A DNA stretch of 64,000 nucleotides from Methylopila sp. Yamaguchi (GCF_002897035.1 NZ_BAUX01000019.1:27858-91857), one strand, 5' to 3'; numbered from the stretch's first letter, positions 9,368 to 18,752 are shown. The notes: generated by a model not told the origin, from the letters alone. Translations and numbers: made by a program.

Positions 9368-11142
9368 CAGGCGAGCCTCGGTAGGGTGACGGTGAAGACC
9401 GCGCCGCCGCGGTTTTCGGCGGCGAGGCGGCCGCCGAACTCGGCGACGATGTCGTGCGAGATGACGAGGCCGAGGCCGAGGCCCGCCGGCTTCGTCGTGG
9501 TGAAGGGCATGAACAGCGCGCCCATGACCGCGTCCGGCAGGCCCGGTCCGTTGTCGGCGACGGTCACGACGGCGCTGTCCTCGGTCACGGCCGCGGAGAC
9601 CACGATGCGGCCGCCGGGGCGGTCCGCCAGCGCGTCGAGGGCGTTTTGCAGCAGGTTGACGAAGACCTGCTCGAGTCGGACGCGCTCGCCCGCAACCGTC
9701 ACGTCGTCGGCGAGGTCGAGATCGAGCGTCACGCCTTGTTCGCGCAGACGGTGGCCGACCAGCAGCAGCGCGCCGTCGACGGCGGCGCGGAGCGAGACCG
9801 GCTCCGTCACCCCTTTGGTCTTGCGCGCGAAGGCGCGCAGCTCGCCGGTGATCGCGCCGATCCGCTCCGTCAGGACGGCGATGGTCGCAAGGTTGTCCGC
9901 CGCGGGGCCGGTCTGGGCGCGGTCCAGGAAGGTTCGGGCGTTGTCGGCGAAGGTGCGGATCGCCGCGACCGGCTGGTTGATCTCATGCGCGACGCTGGCG
10001 GCGATCTGGCCAAGCACGGCGAGCTTGCTCGCCTGGACGAGCTCGTCCTGCAGGTCCTGCAGCGCCGCCTCCGCGCGGCGGCGCTCGTCGATTTCGGCGC
10101 GGAGCTCCAGGGTGCGCGCCTCGACCCGCTCCTCGAGCTCGCGCCGGGCGGCGGCTTGCGCCGCGCGCTCGCTCGCAGACCTTCGACGTCGGGACAGCGC
10201 GAACCCGACGGCGCCCAGCACGAGCACGCCGGCGAGCAGCGCGGAGGCGCGCGCCGCCGTGCGCGCCAGCGCGACCGACGGCGCGGTCGGCGCCAGGACG
10301 TGCAGCGTCCACGCGGTGGTGGGGACCGGGGCTGCGGCTTCGACGAAGCTGCGGGCGCGCGCGCCTGCGCTCGCCGCCGCCTGCACAAGGCCGTCGCCGC
10401 TCGAGCTGATCGGGAGAAGGTCCAGAGGCGCGGCGCCGAACTGAAGACTGGCCCTGAGCTCGGCGCGCCGCTCCTCGGGGATCGGGGCGGTCGCCCGGAA
10501 GCGCCAGTCGGGCTCGCTCGCGATCAGCACGATCGAACGGTCGTCGGTGACGAAGGTCGGCTCGGCGAAACGTCGCCACTCCGTCTCCAGCGCCTCGAAC
10601 TCGGCCTTCACCACCATCACGCCGAGCGGGCCGCCGGCGCCGTCGATGCGGCGGGTGAGGTAGAGGCCGGGCTTTCCGCTGACCGTGCCGAGGGCAAAAT
10701 GCTCCGCCGCGCCGTCCGCCATCGCGCGGCTGTAATAGGGCCGGAAGGAGTAATCCGACCCGACGAAGCTCGTCGGCGTGCCGGCGTTGCTCGCGGCGAG
10801 CGTCAGTCCCTTGGCGTCGAGCAGATAGATCGCGCCGGCCCGGGTCCCCTCCGCCAGCGTCCGGAACTTGGCGTCGAGGGCGGCCAGCCGCCCGGCGTCG
10901 CGGCTTTCGAGCGCGCCGCGCACGTCCGGGTCCTGCGCCAGCACCACCGGCAGGATGCGCTGCTTCTCGATCTCGCTTCGGAGGGCCGAAATCCGCAGGT
11001 CCGCGGCCGCCTGCGCCGCGGCGACCAGGTTGGACCGCGCCCAGCGCTCGCCCGCGTAATCGGCGCCGCGGTCGAGCGCGACGAGGGCGGCCGCCGCGAG
11101 CAGCATCAGCACCCAACCCGACCATCGGCGTCCTGCGTTCAC
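9367..11142 (-). CDS. dctB: C4-dicarboxylate sensor histidine kinase
   Basis: A 591-residue membrane kinase of DctB size. TM1 is at about 7-24, a tandem-PAS-like periplasmic sensor of about 270 residues follows (with [13 protein letters not shown], typical of DctB ligand pockets), and TM2 is at about 299-317. A coiled coil and HisKA domain carry phospho-acceptor His386 (VAHEINQP), and the ATPase domain has NALDAL, DNGPGL and GLGLGLVIS. It phosphorylates DctD, encoded directly downstream with a one-base overlap. It is transcribed away from dctA across a 275-base control region. No defects are visible. Confidence 0.93.
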   Translation of the reverse strand: MNAGRRWSGWVLMLLAAAALVALDRGADYAGERWARSNLVAAAQAAADLRISALRSEIEKQRILPVVLAQDPDVRGALESRDAGRLAALDAKFRTLAEGTRAGAIYLLDAKGLTLAASNAGTPTSFVGSDYSFRPYYSRAMADGAAEHFALGTVSGKPGLYLTRRIDGAGGPLGVMVVKAEFEALETEWRRFAEPTFVTDDRSIVLIASEPDWRFRATAPIPEERRAELRASLQFGAAPLDLLPISSSGDGLVQAAASAGARARSFVEAAAPVPTTAWTLHVLAPTAPSVALARTAARASALLAGVLVLGAVGFALSRRRRSASERAAQAAARRELEERVEARTLELRAEIDERRRAEAALQDLQDELVQASKLAVLGQIAASVAHEINQPVAAIRTFADNARTFLDRAQTGPAADNLATIAVLTERIGAITGELRAFARKTKGVTEPVSLRAAVDGALLLVGHRLREQGVTLDLDLADDVTVAGERVRLEQVFVNLLQNALDALADRPGGRIVVSAAVTEDSAVVTVADNGPGLPDAVMGALFMPFTTTKPAGLGLGLVISHDIVAEFGGRLAAENRGGAVFTVTLPRLA

Positions 11143-11163
11143 GGCGGCGCGGCCCCTTTAGCC

Positions 11164-11181
11164 TGTGTGGCTTTTCGCACA
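11164..11181. promoter_or_regulatory. DctD upstream activating site 1
   Basis: TGTGTGGCTTTTCGCACA is an imperfect dyad matching the rhizobial DctD-binding consensus (TGTGCGG-N4-CCGCACA). It lies 22 bases from the dctB start and 33 bases centre to centre (three helical turns) from the second site, which fits cooperative binding of DctD dimers. Confidence 0.8.
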
Positions 11182-11196
11182 GCGGCCGCCGGGATT

Positions 11197-11214
11197 TGTG
11201 CGGCATTCCGCACA
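11197..11214. promoter_or_regulatory. DctD upstream activating site 2
   Basis: TGTGCGGCATTCCGCACA is a perfect dyad with seven-base arms around CATT, the better of the two matches to the known DctD site. It lies about 90 bases upstream of the sigma-54 promoter, a normal enhancer distance. Confidence 0.88.
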
Positions 11215-11296
11215 TCCTGTCGAGGCAAATCTTTGGACGTCCGGCGATCGCCAGCGAATTCAACGACTTAAAGCGGTCGCGGCGTTTCGGCGCGTC

Positions 11297-11312
11297 TGGC
11301 ATGCGGATTGCG
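11297..11312 (+). promoter_or_regulatory. Sigma-54 (-24/-12) promoter of dctA
   Basis: TGGCATGCGGATTGCG fits the consensus TGGCACG-N4-TTGCW, with GG at 11298-11299 and GC at 11310-11311 at exactly the required spacing. Transcription should start near 11323, giving a dctA leader of about 95 bases. With the two palindromes upstream this is the textbook DctD/RpoN-dependent promoter. Confidence 0.88.
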
Positions 11313-11417
11313 CATGGAACTGCGCGACGTCGGCTCGACGCCGCCCTGCAACGTCACATCAGACCGCAACGGCGCCGGCCCCCACAAGGCGACGACGGTC
11401 GACAAGGAGGACAGATC

Positions 11418-12758
11418 ATGGCGATCGCCGTTCCTGCCGCGGCTCCGGCCGCCGCGCCCCGCAAGTTCTACCAGCACCTCTACGTCCAGGTTCTCGTCGC
11501 GATCGCGGCGGGCGTGGCGCTCGGCCACTTCTACCCGACCGTCGGCGCCGACCTGAAGCCGCTCGGCGACGCCTTCATCAAGCTGGTGAAGATGGTCATT
11601 GCCCCCGTGATCTTCCTCACCGTCGTGACCGGCATCGCCGGCATGCGGGACATGGGCAAGGTCGGTCGCGTCGCCGGCAAGGCCATGCTCTACTTCCTCA
11701 CCTTCTCGACGCTGGCGCTGATCATCGGTCTCGTCGTGGGCAACGTCGTGCAGCCGGGCGCCGGCCTCAACATCAACCCGGCCTCGCTCGACCCGAAGGC
11801 GGTCGCCGACTACGCCGCCAAGGCCCACGACACGACGATCGTCGGCTTCCTCACCAACATCATTCCCAACACGCCGGTCAGCGCGCTCGCCTCGGGCGAC
11901 ATCCTGCAGGTGCTGTTCTTCGCGGTCCTGTTCGGCATCGCGCTGGGCGCGGTCGGCGACAAGGGCGAGCCGGTGATGACCGTCCTCGTCTCGCTGTCGC
12001 AGGCGATGTTCAAGCTGGTCTCGATCCTGATGAAGGCCGCCCCGATCGGCGCCTTCGGCGCAATGGCCTTCACCATCGGCAAGTACGGCATCGGCTCGGT
12101 CGCGAACCTCGCGATGCTCGTCGGCACCTTCTACCTGACGTCGCTGCTGTTCGTGTTCATCGTGCTCGGCGCGGTCGCCCGCTACAACGGCTTCTCGATC
12201 CTTGCGCTGCTCCGCTACATCAAGGAGGAGCTGCTGCTGGTGCTCGGCACCTCGTCCTCGGAAGCCGCGCTGCCCACGCTGATGGAGAAGATGGAGCGCG
12301 CGGGCTGCCGCAAGTCGGTGGTCGGGCTCGTCATCCCCACCGGGTACTCGTTCAACCTCGACGGCACCAACATCTACATGACGCTGGCCGCGCTGTTCAT
12401 CGCGCAGGCGACCGGCATCGAGCTCAGCCTCGCCGACCAGGTGCTGCTGCTGCTCGTCGCGATGCTGAGCTCCAAGGGCGCCGCCGGCATCACCGGCGCG
12501 GGCTTCATCACGCTCGCCGCGACGCTGTCGGTTGTTCCCTCCGTGCCGGTCGCCGGCATGGCGCTGATCCTCGGCATCGACCGTTTCATGTCCGAGTGCC
12601 GCGCTCTGACGAACCTCGTCGGCAACGCTGTGGCGACCATCGTGGTGGCCCGTTGGGAAGGCGAACTCGACGCGGACAAGCTGCGGGCCGCGCTCGCCGG
12701 CGAGCCGACCGCGCTCGAAGCCGCGTCTCCCGCTCCGGCGCTCGTCCCGGCGGAATGA
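11418..12758 (+). CDS. dctA: C4-dicarboxylate/H+ symporter DctA
   Basis: A 446-residue inner-membrane carrier of the DAACS family that takes up succinate, fumarate, malate and often aspartate with protons or sodium. The ATG at 11418 follows AAGGAGG at 11404-11410. The N-terminus ([23 protein letters not shown]), the serine-rich reentrant loop [13 protein letters not shown] (near residue 275-290) and the substrate-binding [11 protein letters not shown] are hallmarks of the family. About eight membrane segments and two hairpin loops are expected. Expression should depend on the sigma-54 promoter at 11297 and DctBD. A strong hairpin terminator follows. Confidence 0.96.
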   Translation: MAIAVPAAAPAAAPRKFYQHLYVQVLVAIAAGVALGHFYPTVGADLKPLGDAFIKLVKMVIAPVIFLTVVTGIAGMRDMGKVGRVAGKAMLYFLTFSTLALIIGLVVGNVVQPGAGLNINPASLDPKAVADYAAKAHDTTIVGFLTNIIPNTPVSALASGDILQVLFFAVLFGIALGAVGDKGEPVMTVLVSLSQAMFKLVSILMKAAPIGAFGAMAFTIGKYGIGSVANLAMLVGTFYLTSLLFVFIVLGAVARYNGFSILALLRYIKEELLLVLGTSSSEAALPTLMEKMERAGCRKSVVGLVIPTGYSFNLDGTNIYMTLAALFIAQATGIELSLADQVLLLLVAMLSSKGAAGITGAGFITLAATLSVVPSVPVAGMALILGIDRFMSECRALTNLVGNAVATIVVARWEGELDADKLRAALAGEPTALEAASPAPALVPAE

Positions 12759-12812
12759 CCGGCTATGCGGATGCGGGGGGTGGACCCCCGCGCCGCCCCA
12801 TGACAGATCATC

Positions 12813-12850
12813 GAGCGCCCCGGCTCCCGAGCCGGGGCGCTCTTCGTTTT
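12813..12850 (+). terminator. Rho-independent terminator after dctA
   Basis: Twelve-base perfect arms (GAGCGCCCCGGC at 12813-12824 and its complement at 12831-12842) enclose a six-base loop and are followed by TTCGTTTT. It lies about 55 bases after the dctA stop and separates dctA from the glutaminase gene. Confidence 0.88.
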
Positions 12851-12927
12851 GGGCTGCGCGCGGATGTCGCTCGGAGCGTCTCCAATAAACCCGCGCCTGC
12901 GCCTGTAAATTCGTTCAAGCTTCCCCC

Positions 12928-13866
12928 ATGAGCCTACGCCCCGACCTTGACCTGATCGTGCAGGAGCTCGCCGACGAGATGCGTCGGCGGCCGGACCGCG
13001 GCGAGGTCGCGACCTACATTCCCGAACTTGCGCGGGTCGATCCGTCGGCTTTCGGCATGGTCGTCATCGACGCCGACGGCCGGGTAAGCGCCGGCGGCGA
13101 TAGCGACGCGCCGTTTTCGATCCAGAGCGTCTCGAAGGTGTTCACCCTGACGCTGGCGCTCGGCAAGGCGGGCGACCGGCTGTGGCGGCGGGTAGGCCGT
13201 GAGCCCTCGGGCAGTCCGTTCAACTCGATCGTTCAGCTGGAGCGCGAGCAGGGCGTGCCGCGCAATCCCTTCATCAACGCCGGCGCCATCGCCGTCACCG
13301 ACGCCATCGTCTCCGGCCACCAGCCCCGGGAGGCGCTGGGCGAGATCCTGCGCTTCATGCAGTTCCTGGCCGACGACGACACCATCGCGATCGACGAAGC
13401 GGTGGCGGCGTCTGAGCAGCGGACCGGCTTCCGCAACGCCGCGCTCGCGAACTACATGAAGTCGTTCGGGGTGATCGAGAACCCGGTCGACTACACGCTG
13501 GGCGTCTACTTCCACCACTGCGCCATCGCGATGTCCTGCCGGCAGTTGGCGATGGCCGGCCGCTTCCTGGCGCACTCCGGCGTACAGCCTTCGACCGGGC
13601 GTTCGGTGGTGACGCCGGAGCGCGCGCGCCGCATCAACGCAATCATGCTGACCTGCGGGCACTACGACGGCTCGGGCGATTTCGCCTACCGCGTGGGCCT
13701 GCCGGGCAAGAGCGGGGTCGGCGGCGGCATCCTCGCGGTGGCGCCGGGAAAGGCGTCGATCGCGGTCTGGTCGCCGGGCCTCGACGCCTCCGGAAACTCG
13801 CACCTCGGACGCATCGCGCTTGAAGCGCTTGTGAAGCGCACGGGCTGGTCGATTTTCGGCGTCTAG
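12928..13866 (+). CDS. glsA: Glutaminase A
   Basis: A 312-residue serine-dependent beta-lactamase-like glutaminase (EC 3.5.1.2) that converts glutamine to glutamate and ammonia in the cytoplasm. The catalytic Ser67-x-x-Lys70 (FSIQSVSK) and the family signatures [22 protein letters not shown] and [14 protein letters not shown] are all present, and length is normal. No strong Shine-Dalgarno precedes the ATG at 12928. It follows the dctA terminator, so it probably has its own promoter. The neighbourhood links it with dicarboxylate and amino acid use. Confidence 0.95.
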   Translation: MSLRPDLDLIVQELADEMRRRPDRGEVATYIPELARVDPSAFGMVVIDADGRVSAGGDSDAPFSIQSVSKVFTLTLALGKAGDRLWRRVGREPSGSPFNSIVQLEREQGVPRNPFINAGAIAVTDAIVSGHQPREALGEILRFMQFLADDDTIAIDEAVAASEQRTGFRNAALANYMKSFGVIENPVDYTLGVYFHHCAIAMSCRQLAMAGRFLAHSGVQPSTGRSVVTPERARRINAIMLTCGHYDGSGDFAYRVGLPGKSGVGGGILAVAPGKASIAVWSPGLDASGNSHLGRIALEALVKRTGWSIFGV

Positions 13867-13966
13867 CTACATACCGGAGGCCTTCCGCGCATCGCGCGCC
13901 CTCCTATCCGCCGACCGCGCGCCGCGGTCTCAGGACCGAACCCAACGGCGCCGACAGAAGGGCCAG

Positions 13967-14470
13967 ATGGCCGACGCCTCCGCTCGAATCGCCGCCCTCC
14001 GGGCTTACGGGGTTCTGGACACCCCGCCGGAGCCGCGGTTCGACGACATCGCGCGGCTCGCCGGCGTGCTGTGCCAGGCGGGACAGGCGGTGGTCAGCTT
14101 CGCCGACGCCGAGCGGCATTGGTACAAGGCGCATATCGGCGTCGGTATCGAGGAGGTCGCGTGGAACGACGCCATCTGCTCGTACATGGTCGAGAACGAC
14201 CTCGACGAACTCGTGGTCGACAATCTCGCGGCGGACGAGCGGTTCCGCCACAAGGGCGTGGTGACCCACGCGCCGTTCTGCCGCTTCTATGCGGGCGTCG
14301 CCATGCGTACGCCCTCCGGCCAGATGATCGGGACCGTCTGCGTCGGCGACGGCGTTCCACGGCCCGGCGGCCTGACGCTGGCGCAGCGTGACGGTCTGCA
14401 CGCGCTGGCGCGACACGCCATGGCGCTTGTCTGGGCGCGAACGATGATCGTCGGCCCCGCGGCGGCCTGA
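13967..14470 (+). CDS. Stand-alone GAF-domain protein
   Basis: A 167-residue protein of which nearly all is one GAF domain (about 15-160), starting with the common RIAALRAYGVLDTPPEPRFDDIARLA. In other bacteria this N-terminal form precedes GGDEF or kinase domains; here the protein ends after the domain, so it is a stand-alone sensor or a remnant of a larger signalling protein. It is soluble with no output domain. AAGGG precedes the ATG at 13967. The ligand is unknown. It is followed after 80 bases by an SDR gene. Confidence 0.8.
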   Translation: MADASARIAALRAYGVLDTPPEPRFDDIARLAGVLCQAGQAVVSFADAERHWYKAHIGVGIEEVAWNDAICSYMVENDLDELVVDNLAADERFRHKGVVTHAPFCRFYAGVAMRTPSGQMIGTVCVGDGVPRPGGLTLAQRDGLHALARHAMALVWARTMIVGPAAA

Positions 14471-14550
14471 CGCCGCCGGGCGACAAACCGCAGGCGAAGG
14501 CGAACAAACCGCCGCCGAGGTCGTTTCGCTCCCGACGACAGGAGCAGACC

Positions 14551-15408
14551 ATGACCTATCCCACCCCGCCGTTCCCCCGGCAGTCGCAGTCCTTTCCCGG
14601 CAAGACCTCCGGCATGAACCCCAAGCCGGACCATGGCGAGACCAGCTACCGCGGCTCTGACCGCCTTGCGGGCAAAAAGGCGATCATCACCGGCGGCGAC
14701 AGCGGCATCGGCCTCGCCGTCGCGATCGCCTTCGCCCGCGAGGGAGCAGACCTCGTGATCGTCCACCTTCCGGACGAGGCGGAGGACGCCGCCGCCTGCC
14801 GCGCGCTCATCGAAGAGGCGGGCCGCAAGGCGGTGATGCTGCCGGGCGACGTCGGCGACGCCGGCTTCCGCGCGGAGATCGTGGAGCGCGCCGTCTCCGA
14901 ACTCGGGGGCCTCGACGTGCTCGTCAACAACGCCGCCTACCAGAAGCCCTATCAGTCGATCGAGGAGATCACGCTCGAGGAGTGGGAGAAGACTTTCGCG
15001 GTCAACGTCCACGCCTATTTCCACCTGGCCCAGCTCTCCGTGGCGCGCATGGGCGCCGGCGGCTCGATCATCAACACGGCGTCCATCAACTCCAAGGATC
15101 CGACGCCGATGCTGCTGCCCTACGCCGCGACCAAGGGCGCGATCGCCAACATGACGCTTGGTCTCGCCGGCCTGCTGGGCGAGCGCGGAATCCGCGTGAA
15201 CGCCGTGCTGCCTGGGCCGATCTGGACGCCGTTCATTCCCGCCGGCATGCCGCCCGAGGCCGTCGAGACCTTCGGCTCCAAGACCCCCATGGGGCGCCCC
15301 GGCCAGCCGGCCGAGCTCGCCTCGGCCTACGTCATGCTCGCCTCCGACGAGTCGAGCTACACCTCCGGCGCGCTGATCACCGTGGCGGGCGGCCAGGCGG
15401 TGCTCTGA
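14551..15408 (+). CDS. SDR oxidoreductase, YghA/aldehyde-reductase type
   Basis: A 285-residue classical short-chain dehydrogenase with the N-terminal extension (PFPRQSQSFPGKTSGMNPKP) that marks the YghA group, whose members reduce aldehydes with NADPH. The cofactor motif TGGDSGIG begins near residue 48, NNAA near 128, the catalytic Ser is in INTASINS and Tyr-x3-Lys in YAATK. AGGAG lies a few bases before the ATG. It is convergent with the ureohydrolase gene 16 bases away, so it is not part of that operon. General detoxification of aldehydes is likely. Confidence 0.88.
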   Translation: MTYPTPPFPRQSQSFPGKTSGMNPKPDHGETSYRGSDRLAGKKAIITGGDSGIGLAVAIAFAREGADLVIVHLPDEAEDAAACRALIEEAGRKAVMLPGDVGDAGFRAEIVERAVSELGGLDVLVNNAAYQKPYQSIEEITLEEWEKTFAVNVHAYFHLAQLSVARMGAGGSIINTASINSKDPTPMLLPYAATKGAIANMTLGLAGLLGERGIRVNAVLPGPIWTPFIPAGMPPEAVETFGSKTPMGRPGQPAELASAYVMLASDESSYTSGALITVAGGQAVL

Positions 15409-15424
15409 GGCGTCCGAGAGCGCC

Positions 15425-16375
15425 TCAGCGGTTGTGCAGGATGCGGCCGATCAGGTTCAGCAGCACCTGCGCCGCAAGGATCGAGGTTACGCCCGCGGGA
15501 TCGTACTCGCGGGCGACTTCGACGAGGTCGACGCCGACCACCGTTCCGCGCTTGGTGATCCCGTCGAGCAGCTCCAGCACCTCGTAGTAGGTGAAGCCGC
15601 CGTGGCTCGGGGTGCCGGTGCCGGGCGCGATCGAAGGGTCGAATCCGTCGATGTCGATCGTGAGGTAGTAGCGCTTGGCCGCAGGGATGCGCTCGAGCAC
15701 GGCGTCCACGCCGAGCTTGCGGATCTGGCGCACCGACAGGATGTCGGAGCCCATCGCCCGGGCGTCCTCGTAGCCTTCGCGGGCGGTGGAGGAGACGTTG
15801 CGGATGCCGAGCTGGGTGAGGCCGGTGACGTAAGGGCGTTCGGCCGCGCGCCGCATCGGGTTGCCGTGGCCGTAGCGGACGCCGTGCCGCTCGTCGACGA
15901 AGTCGAGATGGGCGTCGACCTGGATAAGGTGGATCGGCTCCTCGTCCGAGAACGCGGCGATGCAGGGGATGTTGACTGAGTGGTCGCCGCCGAGCGTCAC
16001 CGGCAACGCGCCCGCCTTCAGGATCTTCCGCACCGCAGCCTCGATGTTGGCGTGGCTCTGCAGCGTGTCGGTATGGACCATGTCAGCGTCGCCGACGTCG
16101 ACGATTCGCGCCTGCCCCGCGGGCAGGTAGACGACGTCGTCCTCGTGGTCGTAGGCGCCGGCGTGGCCGAAGGCGAAGAGCGTCGAAGCCTCGCGAATCG
16201 CGCGCGGGCCCGACCGGGCGCCCGACCGCCACTGCGTGCCGAGGTCGAACGGCGCGCCGAGGATGGCGACGTCCGCGTCCAGCCGGTCCCAGTCGAGGCA
16301 GAGCGGGTATTTGCCGAAGGTCGCGACCCCCACGAAGGGGAGGTCGAGCCGTCCGGCGTCGTAGCCATGAGCCAT
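15425..16375 (-). CDS. Ureohydrolase (agmatinase family), copy A
   Basis: A 316-residue binuclear-metal hydrolase of the arginase/agmatinase superfamily, which splits guanidino compounds to urea and an amine. All six metal ligands are visible: His132 in GGDHS, Asp154/His156/Asp158 in DAHLD, and Asp241/Asp243 in TIDIDGFDP, followed by PGTGTPSHGG. The ATG at 16375 is chosen because the longer ORF has no family sequence in front of it. It is the last gene of the cluster, separated from copy B by a repeat-bearing 189-base gap, so it may be less tightly co-expressed. It is clearly different from copy B over most of its length; the substrate is not agmatine by default. Confidence 0.88.
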   Translation of the reverse strand: MAHGYDAGRLDLPFVGVATFGKYPLCLDWDRLDADVAILGAPFDLGTQWRSGARSGPRAIREASTLFAFGHAGAYDHEDDVVYLPAGQARIVDVGDADMVHTDTLQSHANIEAAVRKILKAGALPVTLGGDHSVNIPCIAAFSDEEPIHLIQVDAHLDFVDERHGVRYGHGNPMRRAAERPYVTGLTQLGIRNVSSTAREGYEDARAMGSDILSVRQIRKLGVDAVLERIPAAKRYYLTIDIDGFDPSIAPGTGTPSHGGFTYYEVLELLDGITKRGTVVGVDLVEVAREYDPAGVTSILAAQVLLNLIGRILHNR

Positions 16376-16448
16376 GGCGCAGGGTCCTTGTGGTTTGGGA
16401 TCGGGCGGCGAACCGCCCTTTTCAAGCTCGCCGTCGCCCCGGCCGAAG

Positions 16449-16535
16449 TGCCGGGGCCCATAATCCCCTCGCTGGAGATCATTCTCGGTCGGCGGGATCA
16501 TGGGTTCCGGGACAAGCCCGGAACGACGGCGGGAT
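16449..16535. repeat. Dispersed palindromic intergenic repeat
   Basis: The gap between the two ureohydrolase genes contains an imperfect inverted repeat (CCGGGGCCCATAATCCC at 16451-16467 facing GGGATCATGGGTTCCGG at 16495-16511) followed by a small stem, CCGGGACAAGCCCGG. The same arrangement and wording recurs at 35806-35902, so this is a dispersed REP-like element. It may act as a transcript-stabilising stem or an attenuator inside the operon. Confidence 0.7.
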
Positions 16536-16564
16536 TCAGAGCGTCGTCGCTGCCCAACGTCCTC

Positions 16565-17527
16565 TCAGCCGCGGCGCGCCGCCAGACTGTCGGCGATCAC
16601 GCACAGCTCTTCGAACATGATCGTCGCGCCTGTCATTGCGGTGAGACCGGAGGGGTCGAAGGGCGGCGCGACCTCGACCAGGTCCGCTCCGATGACATTG
16701 AGGCCGGCGAGCTTGCGGACCATCGCCTGCGCCTCGCGGGTGGTGAAGCCGCCGATCTCGGGCGTGCCGGTGCCCGGCGCCTGGGAGGGGTCGATCCCGT
16801 CGATGTCGAAGCTGACGTAGGTCGGCTTGTCGCCGAGGATCTCGCGCGCCTCCGCCATGACGTCGTCGACGCCGCGGGCGACGAATTCCTCCATGAAGAT
16901 CGTGCGGACGCCGGCGTCTCTGGCGAAGTCGAAGTTGCGCGGATCGCCGATGGAGCCGCGGATGCCGATCTGCACGAACCGCTTCGGATCGATCAGCCCC
17001 TCCTCGACGCCGCGGCGGAAGGGGGTGCCGTGATTGTACTTCTGGCCGAAGAACTCGTCGTAGGTGTCGGAGTGCGCGTCGAACTGGATCAGGCCGACGG
17101 GTTCGCCGCGATTGAGGCCGCGCAGGATGGGCAGCGTGATGAGGTGGTCCCCGCCGCCGGTCAGCGGGATGGCGCCGGCGTCGCGAATGCGGCGGTAGAA
17201 GCCCTCGATGAGGCTCAGGTTTTCCATCAGGTCGAGCGGGTGCACCGGCGCGTCGCCGCAATCCGCGACCCGCGCCAGGTCATAAGGCGAGCGGTTCGTG
17301 ACGTGATGGAAACGCCGCATCAGCGAGGACTGGTTGCGGAGCTCCCGCGGCCCGTGCCGCGTGCCCGGACGGTTGGTCACCGCGATGTCGAACGGCACGC
17401 CGACGATCGCGACGTCCACCTCCTCCGGCGTCATCACAGGCAGGCGCATGAAGGTCGGCATGCCTGCGAACCGCGGCACCGTTCCGGAATCGAGCGGCTG
17501 CGGGAGCCCGTCGTTGGGAGATTTCAT
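16565..17527 (-). CDS. Ureohydrolase (guanidinobutyrase-like), copy B
   Basis: A 320-residue arginase-superfamily enzyme with the full ligand set: His128 in GGGDHL, Asp150/His152/Asp154 in FDAHSDTYD, and Asp241/Asp243 in SFDIDGIDPSQAPGTG. The loop NHGTPFRRGVEEGL is typical of guanidinobutyrase/guanidinopropionase relatives. Its ATG overlaps the stop of the Rieske gene (ATGA), so it is translationally coupled. It should release urea from a guanidino substrate. Two adjacent but divergent ureohydrolases could mean two substrates, or a heteromeric enzyme as known for the nickel-dependent metformin hydrolase. Unlike that enzyme's inactive partner, both copies here keep every ligand. Confidence 0.88.
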   Translation of the reverse strand: MKSPNDGLPQPLDSGTVPRFAGMPTFMRLPVMTPEEVDVAIVGVPFDIAVTNRPGTRHGPRELRNQSSLMRRFHHVTNRSPYDLARVADCGDAPVHPLDLMENLSLIEGFYRRIRDAGAIPLTGGGDHLITLPILRGLNRGEPVGLIQFDAHSDTYDEFFGQKYNHGTPFRRGVEEGLIDPKRFVQIGIRGSIGDPRNFDFARDAGVRTIFMEEFVARGVDDVMAEAREILGDKPTYVSFDIDGIDPSQAPGTGTPEIGGFTTREAQAMVRKLAGLNVIGADLVEVAPPFDPSGLTAMTGATIMFEELCVIADSLAARRG

Positions 17528-18735
17528 GCCGGACGCCTCGGTTCGCTCTCGCGCAGGCGGCGCGAGAGATAGCGTTGGATATGCCAGATGGGCTCTTCGA
17601 GATGGCTGAGGCGGCCGCGCACGACCTTGGAGGAGCGCAGGCCCGCTTGCATGGCGGCGTTGACCTGCATGTCCTCGACATGGAAGTCGCGCAGCATCCT
17701 CGTCTCGGCTTCGAGGGTGGCGGCGTAGTCCGGGTCCGTCATCGCCGCCTTCGTCACGAGCGTCGTCGTGAGCAGCGCGCAGCGATCCTCCGCCTGCGGC
17801 AGCAGCCTGTACCAGATGACCCGGTCGCGCGCGGTCAGCAGCATGAAGCAGGGCAGGCCGAGATAGAGGCCCCACTCGGTCTGCCGGTCGACCGGCAGGC
17901 CGGGAACCGGCTTGAAGCCGTCGAGCGCCGCGTCGCGGGCCGCCGCCTCCTCGGTCGCGCGCCTCGTCTTCTCGTTGAATGGCAGATGGCAGCGGATGAA
18001 GTGGCCCTGCTCCGGCTCCGTCCAGGTCATGGCGGCCGGCATGGACGTGTTGAGCGTATGGTGGTGTATGCCGAGGTGGTGGTAGGACTCGATCCAGTTC
18101 TCCACCATGACTTTCCAGTTGAAGTCGCAGTCCCACTTCAACTCGATGACGACCTCCATCTCGGCCGCGCTCCACGGCGCGATGGCGTCTCCGAAGCCGG
18201 CGTAGAGCTCGGCGACCGGAGCTGCGTCGCCGGAGATGTTCACGAAAACGAAGCCGTGCCAGATCTCGGCGCGGAACGGCGCGAGCCGCCAGTCCGCCTT
18301 CTCGAAGCCTTCCGCCTTCTGCATCTCCGGGCAGCCCTTGAGCGCTCCGTCGGCCTCGAAGGACCAGCGGTGGTACGGGCAAACGAGGATAGGTTCATTG
18401 CCCTCTTCGCCGCCGCCGAAGACGGGGTGGAGTATATCGGCGCCACGATGCGGACAGACGCGCGAGAGAACGCGCATGTCTCCGTCCCGGCCCCGGATGA
18501 CGACCATCGGCTCTCCCAGGACGTCGAGGCGGAGATAGTCCCCAGGCTTCTTGAGCTGCGAGACGTGAGCGAGGCAGATCCAGCCGCGCGCGAGCACCAT
18601 CTCCGCCTCGTGGGCGAAGAATCCGGGGTCGATATAGGTCTCCGGCGGCAGCGTCACCGCGCGCGAGAGAGGCAGCGCGGCGGCCTGGAAAACGGCCTCG
18701 CGGACGTCCTCGACGGATAGGGACGTGCGTGTCAT
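17524..18735 (-). CDS. Rieske non-heme iron oxygenase, alpha subunit
   Basis: A 403-residue oxygenase. The Rieske [2Fe-2S] motif is Cys94-x-His96 (CPHRGAD) and Cys119-x2-His122 (CPYHRWSF). The catalytic domain has the mononuclear iron site His219-x4-His224 in NWIESYHHLGIHH, with an acidic third ligand expected in FHVEDMQVN. Such single-component oxygenases hydroxylate or N-demethylate small substrates such as betaines using electrons from a separate reductase. No ferredoxin or reductase gene lies in the window, so a partner must be elsewhere. The ATG at 18735 is preferred over upstream codons. It lies between the creatininase and ureohydrolase genes, so N-dealkylation or ring hydroxylation of a nitrogenous substrate is a reasonable inference. 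Confidence 0.9.
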   Translation of the reverse strand: MTRTSLSVEDVREAVFQAAALPLSRAVTLPPETYIDPGFFAHEAEMVLARGWICLAHVSQLKKPGDYLRLDVLGEPMVVIRGRDGDMRVLSRVCPHRGADILHPVFGGGEEGNEPILVCPYHRWSFEADGALKGCPEMQKAEGFEKADWRLAPFRAEIWHGFVFVNISGDAAPVAELYAGFGDAIAPWSAAEMEVVIELKWDCDFNWKVMVENWIESYHHLGIHHHTLNTSMPAAMTWTEPEQGHFIRCHLPFNEKTRRATEEAAARDAALDGFKPVPGLPVDRQTEWGLYLGLPCFMLLTARDRVIWYRLLPQAEDRCALLTTTLVTKAAMTDPDYAATLEAETRMLRDFHVEDMQVNAAMQAGLRSSKVVRGRLSHLEEPIWHIQRYLSRRLRESEPRRPA

Positions 18736-18752
18736 CGCGGCGCTCCCTTGGA

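Noticed and set aside
6422..10444. A 1340-codon open frame on the plus strand opposite the HerA-like gene, dctD and dctB
   Set aside because: It is the antisense shadow of three genes with clear motifs; its own translation is Arg/Ala/Gly-rich with no domain and no ribosome site. Similar long shadows opposite soxB, the histidine kinase, katG and the importer genes were dropped for the same reason.
12928..13866. Glutaminase as part of the DctD regulon
   Set aside because: A strong terminator separates it from dctA and no second -24/-12 promoter or DctD site is visible before it.
16565..17527. Metformin hydrolase (MfmAB) as the identity of the ureohydrolase pair
   Set aside because: In that enzyme one subunit has lost metal ligands, while both copies here keep all six; nothing else in the window points to biguanide use.
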